Both the position numbers and the translations under genes were made by a program. DNA of 64,000 nt, taken from positions 1,922,001 through 1,986,000 of the forward strand of contig NZ_CP110395.1 in assembly GCF_029910215.1 (NCBI RefSeq). The letters are read 5' to 3'. Below, one piece after another: positions 1 to 8,908 of this stretch (positions are counted from its first letter, which is position 1; every line of letters starts with the position of its first letter). The DNA is from Paraburkholderia sp. D15. Its GTDB lineage: Bacteria > Pseudomonadota > Gammaproteobacteria > Burkholderiales > Burkholderiaceae. The notes below the pieces were generated by a model. That model made no database searches and was not told where the DNA came from. It worked only from the letters and a program-made list of their open reading frames with translations.

Positions 1-1
1 G

Positions 2-280
2 TACATGCAGCGCGCGCTGCGCGGCATTCCGCAAAGCGAGCCGGCCCAACCTGACGGCGTGACCGCGGTGGACGGCGAACTGTTCTATACCGACATGACG
101 CCGGGCAACGGCTTCGTCGCGAGCATCGGACTGGATTCGGCGAACCCGACCGCCGGCGCGAGCGATGCGGTGGGCGGCGTCGGACCGGCGGGCATGACGC
201 CGCCGGCGGTGCCGCCGCCGAGCGTGTCGTCGAACGAGAAGAAGCAGATCATGGATCTGTTCGAATCGAACAAGCCATGA
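2..280 (+). CDS. mrcA: Penicillin-binding protein 1A, C-terminal end (partial)
   Basis: Only the last 92 or so codons are present; the gene starts beyond the left edge. The visible part matches the C-terminal tail of class A PBP1A, the inner-membrane glycosyltransferase/transpeptidase that makes and cross-links peptidoglycan. It has the AYMQRALRG-like lead-in (here YMQRALRGIP), then the short GELFYTDMTPG and VASIGLD segments typical of Burkholderia PBP1A, a Pro/Gly/Ala-rich linker, and the final DLFESNKP. The catalytic motifs lie outside the window. A strong hairpin follows directly. The identification rests on the tail alone, so it is good but not certain. Confidence 0.75.
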   Translation, partial: YMQRALRGIPQSEPAQPDGVTAVDGELFYTDMTPGNGFVASIGLDSANPTAGASDAVGGVGPAGMTPPAVPPPSVSSNEKKQIMDLFESNKP

Positions 281-290
281 CGATGTGAAG

Positions 291-331
291 CGTGGGCGGT
301 CTGCCGGCAGGGGGACCGCCCACGTTGTTTT
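291..331 (+). terminator. Rho-independent terminator after PBP1A
   Basis: A perfect 11-bp stem, CGTGGGCGGTC pairing with GACCGCCCACG, is separated by 12 nt and followed by TTGTTTT. It starts 10 bp after the mrcA stop codon. Confidence 0.85.
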
Positions 332-508
332 GATGGTTTATTGCCGGCACGCCAGCCGGCGCCTCTGCGTCTCGCCGCAAGCGAGGCGTTCCTCTTCACG
401 CGAAGCGCGAGACCCGGTTTGACGCGCACGCATCACCACCTCGACCGTCGCACGCCGCAAGGGCGCAACGGTTGGCGTGTTCGTCATCCATCCACCGGGT
501 CCCGTCTC

Positions 509-1387
509 GTGAAAAGTCGAATCATCATCTGTCTGACGACAGGTCTGCTGCGCGCGCTCGCGCTCCTGCCGTACGGCGTCGTCGCGCGGATCGGCACCGG
601 CCTCGGCGCGTTGCTGTATCGCATACCAAGCGCGCGGCGGCGGGTCGTGCACACCAATCTGAAACTCTGTTTTCCCGATCTGAGCGACGAGGCGCGCGAA
701 CGGCTCGCGCGCGCGCATTTCTGCCACGTGATTCGCAGCTACGTCGAGCGCGGGCCGCAATGGTTCGGCAATGCGCGCGCGCTGGCGCGGCTCGTGGAAG
801 TGGAGAGCGCGATCGACCTGTCCGACATGCAGTCGCAGCCGACGATTTTCGTCGGCTTCCATTTCGTCGGTATCGAGGCGGGCTGCATGATGTATTCGAC
901 GCGGCATCCGGTCGCGTCGCTCTACACGCCGATGTCGAACCGCGTGCTCGACGCGATGGCACGGCGTCAGCGCGGCCGCTTCGGCACGGAGATGATTCCG
1001 CGCAGCGACAGCGTGCGGCGCGCGTTGCGCGTGCTGCGCGACGGCAAGCCGGTGATGCTGGCGGCCGACATGGATTTCGGCTTGCGCGATTCGGTGTTCG
1101 TGCCGTTTTTCGGCGTGCCGGCCTGCACCTTGACCTCGGTATCGCGGATGGCGCGCGCGGGCAATGCGCGCGTGGTGCCGTTCGTGACGGAAGTGCTTCC
1201 CGACTATCGCGGCTACAAGCTGACGATCTTCGATGCGCTCAGCAATTTTCCGTCGGACGACGTCGCGGTCGACGCGCGCAGGATTACCGAATTTCTCGAG
1301 ACGCAGGTGCGGCGGATTCCCGAGCAGTATTACTGGGTGCACAAGCGCTTCAAGAACCGGCCGGCGGGAGAGGCGGGGGTGTATTGA
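509..1387 (+). CDS. lpxL: Lipid A biosynthesis acyltransferase (LpxL/HtrB family)
   Basis: Inner-membrane enzyme that adds a secondary acyl chain to Kdo2-lipid IVA in lipid A synthesis. The 292-residue product has an N-terminal hydrophobic anchor (about residues 5-35). The family acyltransferase motif HX4(D/E) is HFVGIE, with H118 and E123 as the expected catalytic pair. The later DMDFGLRDSVFVPFFG block and the terminal QYYWVHKRFK block are typical of the family. The start is set at GTG 509, because this gives the usual family length and puts the membrane segment at the N-terminus. The frame stays open back to 341 and there is only a weak GGG upstream, so the start is uncertain. Which acyl chain it transfers cannot be told. 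Confidence 0.82.
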   Translation: MKSRIIICLTTGLLRALALLPYGVVARIGTGLGALLYRIPSARRRVVHTNLKLCFPDLSDEARERLARAHFCHVIRSYVERGPQWFGNARALARLVEVESAIDLSDMQSQPTIFVGFHFVGIEAGCMMYSTRHPVASLYTPMSNRVLDAMARRQRGRFGTEMIPRSDSVRRALRVLRDGKPVMLAADMDFGLRDSVFVPFFGVPACTLTSVSRMARAGNARVVPFVTEVLPDYRGYKLTIFDALSNFPSDDVAVDARRITEFLETQVRRIPEQYYWVHKRFKNRPAGEAGVY

Positions 1388-1566
1388 TGCCGGCGGATGC
1401 TGCGCCTCGCTTATCCACGATTCGCCGCATCCTGTCGTATTCCGCACCGCCGCCGCAATCTCCTTCAAGGTCAACGAGTTAGCGGGCTTGTCAGAAAGTT
1501 GTCAACAGGCTCGTCCACACAAACTGGGGATAACTCCGCGATGTCGGTACGGAATCCCAGGTTTCC

Positions 1567-3117
1567 TCAGTGGGTTGCGTCGACGCCGGAGGCTGCCGAC
1601 GTAGTCGATGCGGCCGATGCGGTTTGCCCAGCTTCCACCGGCGGATTCCCCATCGCCTGAAACAACGCCGCCGTATCCGTCAGCCTTGCGCTCGTATAGC
1701 GGATCTCGTCGAGCTGCGCATTGCGGAACTGCTGTTCGCTCGACCGCGTCGATGCGATCGGCAATGCGCCCAGCCGGTACCGTCCCGAGGTTTCCTCGAA
1801 AATCGCCTGCGCCGAGCGCGCGGCCGTGTTCGCCGCGTCGAGCGCCTGCGCATCGTGTTCGAGCGCCGCGAGCGAATCCGCGACGTTCTGGAACGCGGCC
1901 AGCACCGTCTGCCTGTACTGCGAGACGGTCGCGTCGTACGTATCGACCGCCGCGCGCCGCTGCGCGAACAGCGCACCGCCATGGAACAGCGGCTGCGACA
2001 GCGACGCGCCGAGACTCCAGATCGCGCCCGCCCCCGAGAGCATGGTCGGCCAGCTGAACCCGCCTTGTCCCATCGACGCGCTCAGCGACAGCGTCGGGAA
2101 CATCTGCGCGGTGGCGACGCCGACGTCGGCCGCGGCGGCCTTGACCGCGGCATCGGCCGCCTGGATGTCGGGCCGCGTGCGCAGCAGTTCCGACGGCACC
2201 ACCACCGGCACCTGGCCGGGCACCTGCAATTGCGCGAGCACGAGATCGTCGGGCGCCGCATCCGGCGTGCGGCCGAGCAGCACCGCCAGCGCGTGGCGCG
2301 TGGTCGCCAGCTGCTGACGCAAACCGGGCAGGCTCGCCGCCAGACTCGCCGCGCTTTGTTGCGCGCTCAACTGATCGGCGTGCGAGACCGCGCCCAGCAC
2401 GTAGCGCCGTTGCGTGTCGCGCGCCTGATCGTCGGCGATCGTCACGAGGCGCTCGGTCGTGTCGATCTGCGCGCGCAACGCGGCGCTCGTCAACGCGGCC
2501 GTCACGATGTTGGCGGCCAGCGCGCGGCGCGCGGCGTCGAACTGATACGCCTGCACGTTCACGCGCGAGGCGAGCGCCGCATCGGCGAGACGCGATGCGC
2601 CGAACAGGTCGATCGTGTAATGCGCCTGCAACTGGCCGACGAACACGTCGTAGAGCGCCGTCGGCGGCCCGAAGCCGGGAATCGTCAACGCGCGGTTGCG
2701 GGTCGCCTGGCCGCCGGCGTCGATGGTCGGCAGCATCGAGCTGCCGATCTGCGCACGCAACTGTTCGCGCGCGGCGGCGAGGCTTTTGTCGGTCGCCGCG
2801 AGCGTCGGACTGTTGCGCAAGCCTTCGTCGACGAGCGCATTCAGCGCGTCCGAACGGTACAGCTTCCACCATTCGGGCACCGGCTTCGCGCCGACCACGA
2901 ATTGCTGCGCGACACCTTGCGCGACGACCGTGCGCTCGGGCTGCGCGGCGGCGCCATAGTGCGCCGGCTGCGGCATCGCGGGCGGCGTGCCGCTGGGGCC
3001 GAACGAGCAGGCCGCGAGCGTGCACGCGACGCCGGCCAGCGCGACGAGGCGCGGGTAGTGTGGATAGCGCGTATGAAGCATAGAGCGTCGATCGCGCGAG
3101 TGAATGAGAGTAGCCAT
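1567..3117 (-). CDS. RND efflux outer-membrane factor lipoprotein (NodT/OprM type)
   Basis: Outer-membrane channel of a tripartite drug efflux pump, 516 residues. A lipoprotein signal ends in the lipobox LAAC (Cys37 from this start), so the mature protein is lipid-anchored. Two repeated coiled-coil OEP halves follow, with the NodT-type hallmarks PVPEWWKLY, ELLRTRPDIQAADAAV and the second-half SVSQPLFHGGALFAQ-like segment. ATG 3117 is chosen because GGGA lies about 9 nt upstream and it follows the permease stop codon (3120-3122) directly. A second in-frame ATG at 3081 would give a more ordinary signal peptide with Cys25. It is the third gene of the pump operon. Confidence 0.92.
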   Translation of the reverse strand: MATLIHSRDRRSMLHTRYPHYPRLVALAGVACTLAACSFGPSGTPPAMPQPAHYGAAAQPERTVVAQGVAQQFVVGAKPVPEWWKLYRSDALNALVDEGLRNSPTLAATDKSLAAAREQLRAQIGSSMLPTIDAGGQATRNRALTIPGFGPPTALYDVFVGQLQAHYTIDLFGASRLADAALASRVNVQAYQFDAARRALAANIVTAALTSAALRAQIDTTERLVTIADDQARDTQRRYVLGAVSHADQLSAQQSAASLAASLPGLRQQLATTRHALAVLLGRTPDAAPDDLVLAQLQVPGQVPVVVPSELLRTRPDIQAADAAVKAAAADVGVATAQMFPTLSLSASMGQGGFSWPTMLSGAGAIWSLGASLSQPLFHGGALFAQRRAAVDTYDATVSQYRQTVLAAFQNVADSLAALEHDAQALDAANTAARSAQAIFEETSGRYRLGALPIASTRSSEQQFRNAQLDEIRYTSARLTDTAALFQAMGNPPVEAGQTASAASTTSAASGVDATH

Positions 3118-3119
3118 GC

Positions 3120-6100
3120 TCAATTTCCCGAATGCGCCGCGCCGGACGAGGACGGCGTGCGCGGCTCGCGTTCGTCGCCGCGCACGCGGAACGACGTGGC
3201 GTACAGCGCGGGCAGATAGAACAGCGTGAGAATGGTCGCGCTGGTGATGCCGCCCATCAGCGCGGTCGCCATCGGACCGAAGAAGTTCGAGCGCAACAGC
3301 GGAATCAGCGCGAGCACCGCGGCGGCGGCGGTCAGCGTGATCGGCCGGAAGCGCCGCACGGTCGCGCCGACGATCGCGTCGAAACGTTTGTGCCCCGACG
3401 CGATGTCCTGCTCGATCTGGTCGACCAGAATCACCGAGTTACGCATGATGATGCCGAACATCGCGATCACGCCGAGCATCGCGACGAAGCCGAACGGCTG
3501 GCCGAACAGCAGCAGCGTGGCGACCACGCCGATCAATCCGAGCGGCGCGGTCAGCACCACCATCAGCACGCGCGCGAAGCTCTGCAACTGGATCATCAGC
3601 AGGGTCAGCACGGCGACGATCATGATCGGCATCTGCGCATTGATCGACGCCTGGCCCTTGCCGCTTTCCTCGACCGAGCCGCCGATCTCGATCCGGTAGC
3701 CAACCGGCAGCGTCGCGCGGATCGGCGCGAGCGCTTTGTCCACCGAATGCGTGACGTCGATGCCTTGCGCGCCCGGCATCACGTCGGACTGCACCGTGAT
3801 GGTGGGCTGGCGATCGCGTTCCCAGATCACGCCGTACTCCAGATCGTTGCGCAGATGACCGAGCGTGCCGAGCGGCACCGGACCGTTCGGCGTCGGCATC
3901 GCCAGCGTGACGAGGTGGGCGGGGTCCACGCGTTCGGCCTTCGGCGCGCGCAGATCGACGCTGATCAGCTTGTCGCGTTCGCGGTATTGCGTGACCGTGT
4001 AGCCCGACAGCGTCATCGCGAGGAAGCTGGAGATGTCGTCGGAACTCACGCCCAGCTCGCGCGCTTTCTTCTGATCGACTTCGAAGCGCACGCTGCGTTC
4101 GGCCGGTTCGTCCCAGTCGAACTGCACGTTGCTGGTGCCGCGATCGGCGCGCAGCGTCGCCGCGACGCGCTCGGCGATGCCGCGCACGGTGGCGATGTCG
4201 TCGCCGCTCACGCGGAACTGCACCGGATAGCCGACCGGCGGCCCGTTTTCCAGCCGCGACAGACGCGTGCGGATCGCCGGGAAATGATCGCGCAATTCTG
4301 GTTCAAGCCACTTTGCGAGCTTCTCGCGGTCCTTGACCGATTTCGCGGTGATCACGAACTGCGCGAAATTCGGCGTCTGCAATTGCTGGTCGAGCGGCAG
4401 ATAGAAACGCGGCGCGCCGCTGCCGACGAAGTCCACCGTGTGATCGATTTCCGGCCGGCCGACCAGCGCCTGTTCGAGCCGTTTGGCCTCGCGCAGCGTC
4501 GCGTCGAACGACGCGCCTTCGGGCAGCCGCACGTCGACCAGCAACTCGGGACGATCCGAGCTCGGGAAGAACTGTTGCGGCACCAGCGTGAAGCCCGCCA
4601 TGGCCAGCACGAACAGCAGCACGGTGATGATCAACACGACGAAGCGCCGCTCGATGCACCAGCCGATCCAGCCGCGCAGCCGCTTGTAGAAGCGCGTGTC
4701 GTAGATGTCGTGTTCGTGGTCGTCGGCTTCGTGCGCCTGGCGTTTGCGTTCCGGCAGCATGTGATAGCCGAGCAGCGGAATCAGCACCACCGCCGCGAGC
4801 CACGACGCGATCAGCGCGATCGCCGAGACCTCGAAGATCGAGCGCGTGTATTCGCCGGTGCTCGATTTGGCGAGCGCGATCGGCAGGAAGCCGGACACGG
4901 TGACGAGCGTGCCGGTCAGCATCGGAAACGCGGTGCTGGTGTACGCGTAGGCCGCGGCGCGGGTACGGTTCCAGCCTTGCTCCAGTTTCACCGACATCAT
5001 CTCGACCGCGATGATCGCGTCGTCGACCAGCAGGCCGAGCGCGAGCACCAGCGTGCCGAGCGACACCTTGTGCAGGCCGATGTCGAACAGGTACATGCAC
5101 AGCGCGGTGACGGCGAGCACGACCGGAATCGAGATCACCACCACCATGCCGGTGCGCACGCCCAGCGAGACGAGGCTCACCACCAGCACGATCGCGATCG
5201 CCTCGGCCACCGCCTCGAGGAAGTCGTCGACGGACAGCGCGACCGCGTGCGGCATGCTCGCCACTTCGGCGAGTTGCAGGCCGGCGGGCAGCGCGCGGCG
5301 CAACTGGGCCATCTGCTGGTCGAGCGCCTTGCCGAGCTGGATCACATCGCCGCCGGGCTGCATCGTCACGCCGATGCCGAGCACGGCCTTGCCGCCGGAA
5401 CGCATCTGCGTGACGACGGGGTCGTCGTAGCCGCGCTTGATGGTGGCGATGTCGCCGAGCCGGAACGAGCGGTTGTTGATGCGGATCAGCGTGTCGGCGA
5501 GCGCGTTGACGTCCTTGAACTGGCCGGAGGGGCGCACGAACACACGGTCGTCGGTGGTGGTCAGCGTGCCCGCCGCCGACACGCTGTTCTGCGCGTTGAT
5601 CGCCTGGCCGAGCTGCTGCGGCGAAATGCCGAGGCGCGTGAGCTGCGTGTTGGTGATCTCGACGTAGATGTGCTGGTCCGGGTCGCCGAAGTAATCGACC
5701 TTGCCGACGCCCGGCACGCGCAGCAGCACCGTGCGCAACTGGTCCGCGTAGTCGTGCAGTTGCGCGGGGGAAAAGCCGTCGCCTTCGAGCGTGTAGATGT
5801 TGGTGTAGACGTCGCCGAATTCGTCGTTGAAGAACGGGCCCTGAATGCCCGGCGGCAGCGTCGCCGCGATATCGCCGACTTTCTTGCGCACCTGGTACCA
5901 GGTTTCGGGCACGTCCTTGACCGGCGCCGAGTCCTTCATCGAGAAGAACATCAGCGATTCGCCCGGGCGCGAGTAGCTGCGCACGAAATCGATCGCGGGC
6001 GTTTCCTGCAATTTGCGGCCGATGCGGTCCGTGACCTGTTCCTGCACCTGCCGCGCGGTCGCGCCGGGCCAGAAGGTGCGGATCACCATCACGCGGAACG

Positions 6101-6248
6101 TGAACGGCGGATCTTCGGACTGCGCGAGTTTCGTGTACGCGAGAATGCCGAAGGCGGTGGCGAGCGCGATCAGGAAAACGACCAGCGCCTGGTGGCGCAG
6201 CGCCCATGCGGACAGGTTGAAGCGTCCCTCTTCATGCGTGGTGCTCAT
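3120..6248 (-). CDS. RND efflux permease (AcrB/HAE-1-like)
   Basis: Proton-driven inner-membrane pump subunit, 1042 residues, the usual AcrB length, with 12 membrane segments in two halves. The proton-relay aspartates are D409 and D410 in GLLVDDAIIAVE of TM4. The counterpart of AcrB K940 in TM10 is an arginine (GIIMRNSVILVDQ), as in related subgroups of the superfamily. The N-terminal block EDPPFTFRVMVIRTFWPGA also fits. ATG 6248 overlaps the adaptor stop as ATGA, which indicates translational coupling. An in-frame extension back to 7544 is antisense noise in the adaptor region and is not coding. The substrate is unknown; multidrug export is the family default. Confidence 0.95.
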   Translation of the reverse strand: MSTTHEEGRFNLSAWALRHQALVVFLIALATAFGILAYTKLAQSEDPPFTFRVMVIRTFWPGATARQVQEQVTDRIGRKLQETPAIDFVRSYSRPGESLMFFSMKDSAPVKDVPETWYQVRKKVGDIAATLPPGIQGPFFNDEFGDVYTNIYTLEGDGFSPAQLHDYADQLRTVLLRVPGVGKVDYFGDPDQHIYVEITNTQLTRLGISPQQLGQAINAQNSVSAAGTLTTTDDRVFVRPSGQFKDVNALADTLIRINNRSFRLGDIATIKRGYDDPVVTQMRSGGKAVLGIGVTMQPGGDVIQLGKALDQQMAQLRRALPAGLQLAEVASMPHAVALSVDDFLEAVAEAIAIVLVVSLVSLGVRTGMVVVISIPVVLAVTALCMYLFDIGLHKVSLGTLVLALGLLVDDAIIAVEMMSVKLEQGWNRTRAAAYAYTSTAFPMLTGTLVTVSGFLPIALAKSSTGEYTRSIFEVSAIALIASWLAAVVLIPLLGYHMLPERKRQAHEADDHEHDIYDTRFYKRLRGWIGWCIERRFVVLIITVLLFVLAMAGFTLVPQQFFPSSDRPELLVDVRLPEGASFDATLREAKRLEQALVGRPEIDHTVDFVGSGAPRFYLPLDQQLQTPNFAQFVITAKSVKDREKLAKWLEPELRDHFPAIRTRLSRLENGPPVGYPVQFRVSGDDIATVRGIAERVAATLRADRGTSNVQFDWDEPAERSVRFEVDQKKARELGVSSDDISSFLAMTLSGYTVTQYRERDKLISVDLRAPKAERVDPAHLVTLAMPTPNGPVPLGTLGHLRNDLEYGVIWERDRQPTITVQSDVMPGAQGIDVTHSVDKALAPIRATLPVGYRIEIGGSVEESGKGQASINAQMPIMIVAVLTLLMIQLQSFARVLMVVLTAPLGLIGVVATLLLFGQPFGFVAMLGVIAMFGIIMRNSVILVDQIEQDIASGHKRFDAIVGATVRRFRPITLTAAAAVLALIPLLRSNFFGPMATALMGGITSATILTLFYLPALYATSFRVRGDEREPRTPSSSGAAHSGN

Positions 6249-7459
6249 GAAGCGAAGTCCTCGGGATGCAGCGGCGCGACCGGGTGGACTTTCTCGCCGG
6301 CGCTGACGGTATGCACGCCTTGCAGCACGACGCGTTCGCCGTCCTTGAGCCCCTGGCCGATCACGATGGTGCGTTCGTTGTAGCGCGTGACGGTGACGCG
6401 GCGCAGTTCCAGCGCGTTGTCCGTGGCGCGCACGACCCATACGGCCGGTTGCGTGCCGTCGTGGAACAGCGCGGTGGCGGGGATCGTGAACGGGCCGCCT
6501 TGATTCGCGGCGTTGCCGGCCGGGGAAGACGCGGAAGCGGCGGCCGATGCCGGCGCAGGCGCGGCGAGCGCGATGTCCGCGGTCATGCCGAGGCGCACGT
6601 CCGGTCCGGGTTCGACGAGCGTCAGCCGGGCGCGATAGGTACGGCTTTGCGGATCGGCGGCGGGCGAGAGTTCGCGCACGCGCGCGCTGAACGTGCGGCC
6701 CGGCAGCGCGGCCAGCGTGACCTTCGCGGTTTGTCCGACCGACAGCGCGGCCAGCGCGCTTTCCGGCACGTCGACCACCACGTCGACATCGCCGCTCCAC
6801 GCGAGGTTGTACACGGCCTGGCCGGCGGACACGTTCTGACCGGTATCGGCCTGCTCGGCGGTGATCACGCCCGCGTGATCGGCAACGAGCGTGGTGTACT
6901 GCAACTGATCTTTCGACAACGCGGCCTGCTGCGCGGCCTGATCGCGCTGCGCGGCCGCCGATGCGTACGCATTCGTGGTCTGTTCGAGCTGCGCGGGCGC
7001 AATCAGGTTTTCCTTCGCCTGCGCCTGGTCGCGGTCGAGCTGTTGTTTGGCGTAGACGAGCGCGTGTTCGGCGGCGGCCAGTTGCGCCTGTGCGCTGGCG
7101 GCATTCTTCCGCTGATCCGCCGGATCGAGACGGGCGACGATCTCGCCGTTCTTCACGGTGTCGCCGAGGCGCACGCGCCGCTCGACGATCTTGCCGGCGA
7201 CGCGGAACGACAGTGGCGTCGAATAGCGCGCCTGCACTTCGCCGGGCAGCGACGCGGCCTGTTGCGCGACACCGTCCGCATGCACGGCGGCGACGACCAC
7301 GGGACGCGGCGTGGGCGCCGCGGCTTCCTTCTTCGAGCAGGCGGCCAGCGCGACGGCGCCGGCCAGCGTGAATGCCAGCGCCGCACGACGTGCGCGCGGA
7401 CCATGCCGATGGAACTGCGGGCGCATCGCTGACGATGCGGGAGGACCGGGACGCTTCAC
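6245..7459 (-). CDS. RND efflux periplasmic adaptor lipoprotein (AcrA/MFP family)
   Basis: Periplasmic bridge between the permease and the outer-membrane factor, 404 residues. A long n-region and hydrophobic stretch end in LAAC (Cys41), so it should be a lipoprotein. A lipoyl/barrel-sandwich half, PLSFRVAGKIVERRVRLGD, is followed by an Ala/Gln-rich coiled-coil hairpin (about residues 110-175). Then come the second lipoyl half (VTAEQAD-like turn), the beta-barrel, and the membrane-proximal domain with GLKDGERVV. GTG 7459 is chosen because GGTGGAG sits 5 nt upstream; the next ATG (7426) has no ribosome site. It is the first gene of the operon and divergent from the TetR gene. Confidence 0.93.
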   Translation of the reverse strand: MKRPGPPASSAMRPQFHRHGPRARRAALAFTLAGAVALAACSKKEAAAPTPRPVVVAAVHADGVAQQAASLPGEVQARYSTPLSFRVAGKIVERRVRLGDTVKNGEIVARLDPADQRKNAASAQAQLAAAEHALVYAKQQLDRDQAQAKENLIAPAQLEQTTNAYASAAAQRDQAAQQAALSKDQLQYTTLVADHAGVITAEQADTGQNVSAGQAVYNLAWSGDVDVVVDVPESALAALSVGQTAKVTLAALPGRTFSARVRELSPAADPQSRTYRARLTLVEPGPDVRLGMTADIALAAPAPASAAASASSPAGNAANQGGPFTIPATALFHDGTQPAVWVVRATDNALELRRVTVTRYNERTIVIGQGLKDGERVVLQGVHTVSAGEKVHPVAPLHPEDFAS

Positions 7460-7585
7460 AATTACTCCACCAGGAGACGGCAAAAACGGACACGGCAAGC
7501 CGCAGCGGCCCGCCAGCGAAAGACGCGCGACCCGGATCGGGCATCGGGTATACGCGTCTGACTTCGAATGACGAGTTGCATTCTA

Positions 7586-7599
7586 ATACACACCTGTAT
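7586..7599. promoter_or_regulatory. Candidate TetR operator between pump and regulator genes
   Basis: The palindrome ATACA-CACC-TGTAT sits in the 189-bp divergent gap between the adaptor gene and the TetR gene, 50 bp before the regulator start. Size and position fit an AcrR-like operator controlling both directions. Binding is inferred. Confidence 0.45.
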
Positions 7600-7648
7600 C
7601 TGAATGTGAGAGTGAATCGGAATTCTTTTCAGTGCTAGACTTGCGCCC

Positions 7649-8266
7649 ATGAAAAGGCAACGACTGACACGCGAGCAGAGCAAGGACCAGACGCGCCAGC
7701 GTCTGCTCGATGCTGCGCAAGCGATTTTTATGAAGAAGGGCTATGTCGCGGCGAGTGTCGAGGACATCGCCGGCGCGGCAGGTTATACGCGCGGTGCGTT
7801 CTATTCGAACTTCCGCGGCAAGAGCGAGATGTTTCTCGAACTACTGCGCCGCGATCATGAGGTGATGCAGGCGGGCCTGCACGCGATCTTCGAGAGCGCG
7901 GCCTCGCGGGAGGAAATGGAAGCACGCGTGCTGCATTACTACAGCACACTGCATCGCGAGAACAAATGTTTTCTGCTGTGGGTCGAGGCGAAGCTGCTCG
8001 CGGTGCGCGACGGTCGCTTCCGGGTGCGCTTCAATGCGTTCATCAACGAGAAGCTGGAGCAGATGGAGGCGTATATCCGCGAGTTTTCGGCGCGGGTCGG
8101 CACGCCGCTGTTGATGCCGCCGGAAACGCTGGCGCTCGGTTTGATAGGTTTGTGCGACGGCTTGCAGTTCTTCTACGCGATGGATCCGCAGAACGTGCCG
8201 TCGGAACGTGTCGAGAAAGTGCTGGGATCGTTCTTCGCGCGCGCGGTGTTCGGCCGCGACGCTTGA
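7649..8266 (+). CDS. TetR/AcrR-family transcriptional regulator
   Basis: 205 residues. The N-terminal TetR helix-turn-helix (about residues 14-60) reads RLLDAAQAIFMKKGY, then SVEDIAGAAGYTRGAFYSNF and RGKSEMFLELL, all canonical. The C-terminal part is the helical ligand and dimer domain. It is divergent from the RND pump operon and almost certainly its local repressor, by analogy with AcrR/MexZ-type arrangements. There is no clear Shine-Dalgarno before ATG 7649, so the mRNA may have a short leader or lack one. Confidence 0.92.
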   Translation: MKRQRLTREQSKDQTRQRLLDAAQAIFMKKGYVAASVEDIAGAAGYTRGAFYSNFRGKSEMFLELLRRDHEVMQAGLHAIFESAASREEMEARVLHYYSTLHRENKCFLLWVEAKLLAVRDGRFRVRFNAFINEKLEQMEAYIREFSARVGTPLLMPPETLALGLIGLCDGLQFFYAMDPQNVPSERVEKVLGSFFARAVFGRDA

Positions 8267-8415
8267 GGAAGCGGGCGGCAGCGCGCGTGGACGACATGAA
8301 TCGCGCGGCTGGCTTCAGCGAGCCCCGCGCGGTTTAAAGACCGGTTTTACGCGATGTGAGACGTGTGAGGCGCGCGATCCGCGCAAACGCGCGGACACGT
8401 GGGCGCACGAACCGC

Positions 8416-8628
8416 TCAGTTGGTCGGCAGTTGCGCGCAGGCGTCGGCGGCCGGCGACGAGCAGGCGAACGAGTACTGCCCGCTGTAACGCAGGGCTTCC
8501 TCGCCGACGTGCAATACGACCTTGATGTCCGGGCAGCGCTCGTAAGCGATGAAGGCCGAAGCGGCGGCCGCGGACCAGCAGACCAACGAAAACGCGATTT
8601 TTTCCAGCAGCTGAAAACGATGTGGCAT
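8416..8628 (-). CDS. Small single-pass membrane protein, unknown function
   Basis: A 70-residue product with one hydrophobic segment (about residues 10-28, IAFSLVCWSAAAASAFIAY) and a short C-terminal part containing three cysteines. ATG 8628 follows AAAGGAAA at a somewhat long distance; the frame is open further upstream without a better start. I do not recognise the family. It is divergent from the LysR gene at 8909, which might control it, but that is only suggested by position. Confidence 0.5.
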   Translation of the reverse strand: MPHRFQLLEKIAFSLVCWSAAAASAFIAYERCPDIKVVLHVGEEALRYSGQYSFACSSPAADACAQLPTN

Positions 8629-8908
8629 AGCGATTGATTTCCTTTCGGGCGCTATGTTACCAGCATCTAAGGGTTTATACCTAGCCAAAATCCACGCCGG
8701 GCCTCGGAAAGCAGCCAAAAAACTGCCCGGAGCGTGACGGGAACGCCTCGGCAACCTGACCGGATTGTCATCTTCGAGTCAGGGTTGGGACATGATCGGA
8801 TCGATACAATCGGAACGTTGGGCAAATCCGCGCGCGCCTTGCCGCGCGGGTCGACACAGGCGGCCAGCGATGGCGCCGGCCCGGCTTTACCGAGGCAGGA
8901 GTCGTCCC

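Noticed and set aside
3132..6383. A 1083-codon open frame antisense to the RND permease
   Set aside because: Typical of high-GC codon bias. The Arg/His/Asp-rich composition has no domain, and the sense strand encodes a complete permease.
6249..7544. Permease frame extended upstream to 1474 codons
   Set aside because: It overlaps the whole adaptor gene. The ATGA overlap at 6245-6248 and the family start at MSTTHEEGRF define the real start.
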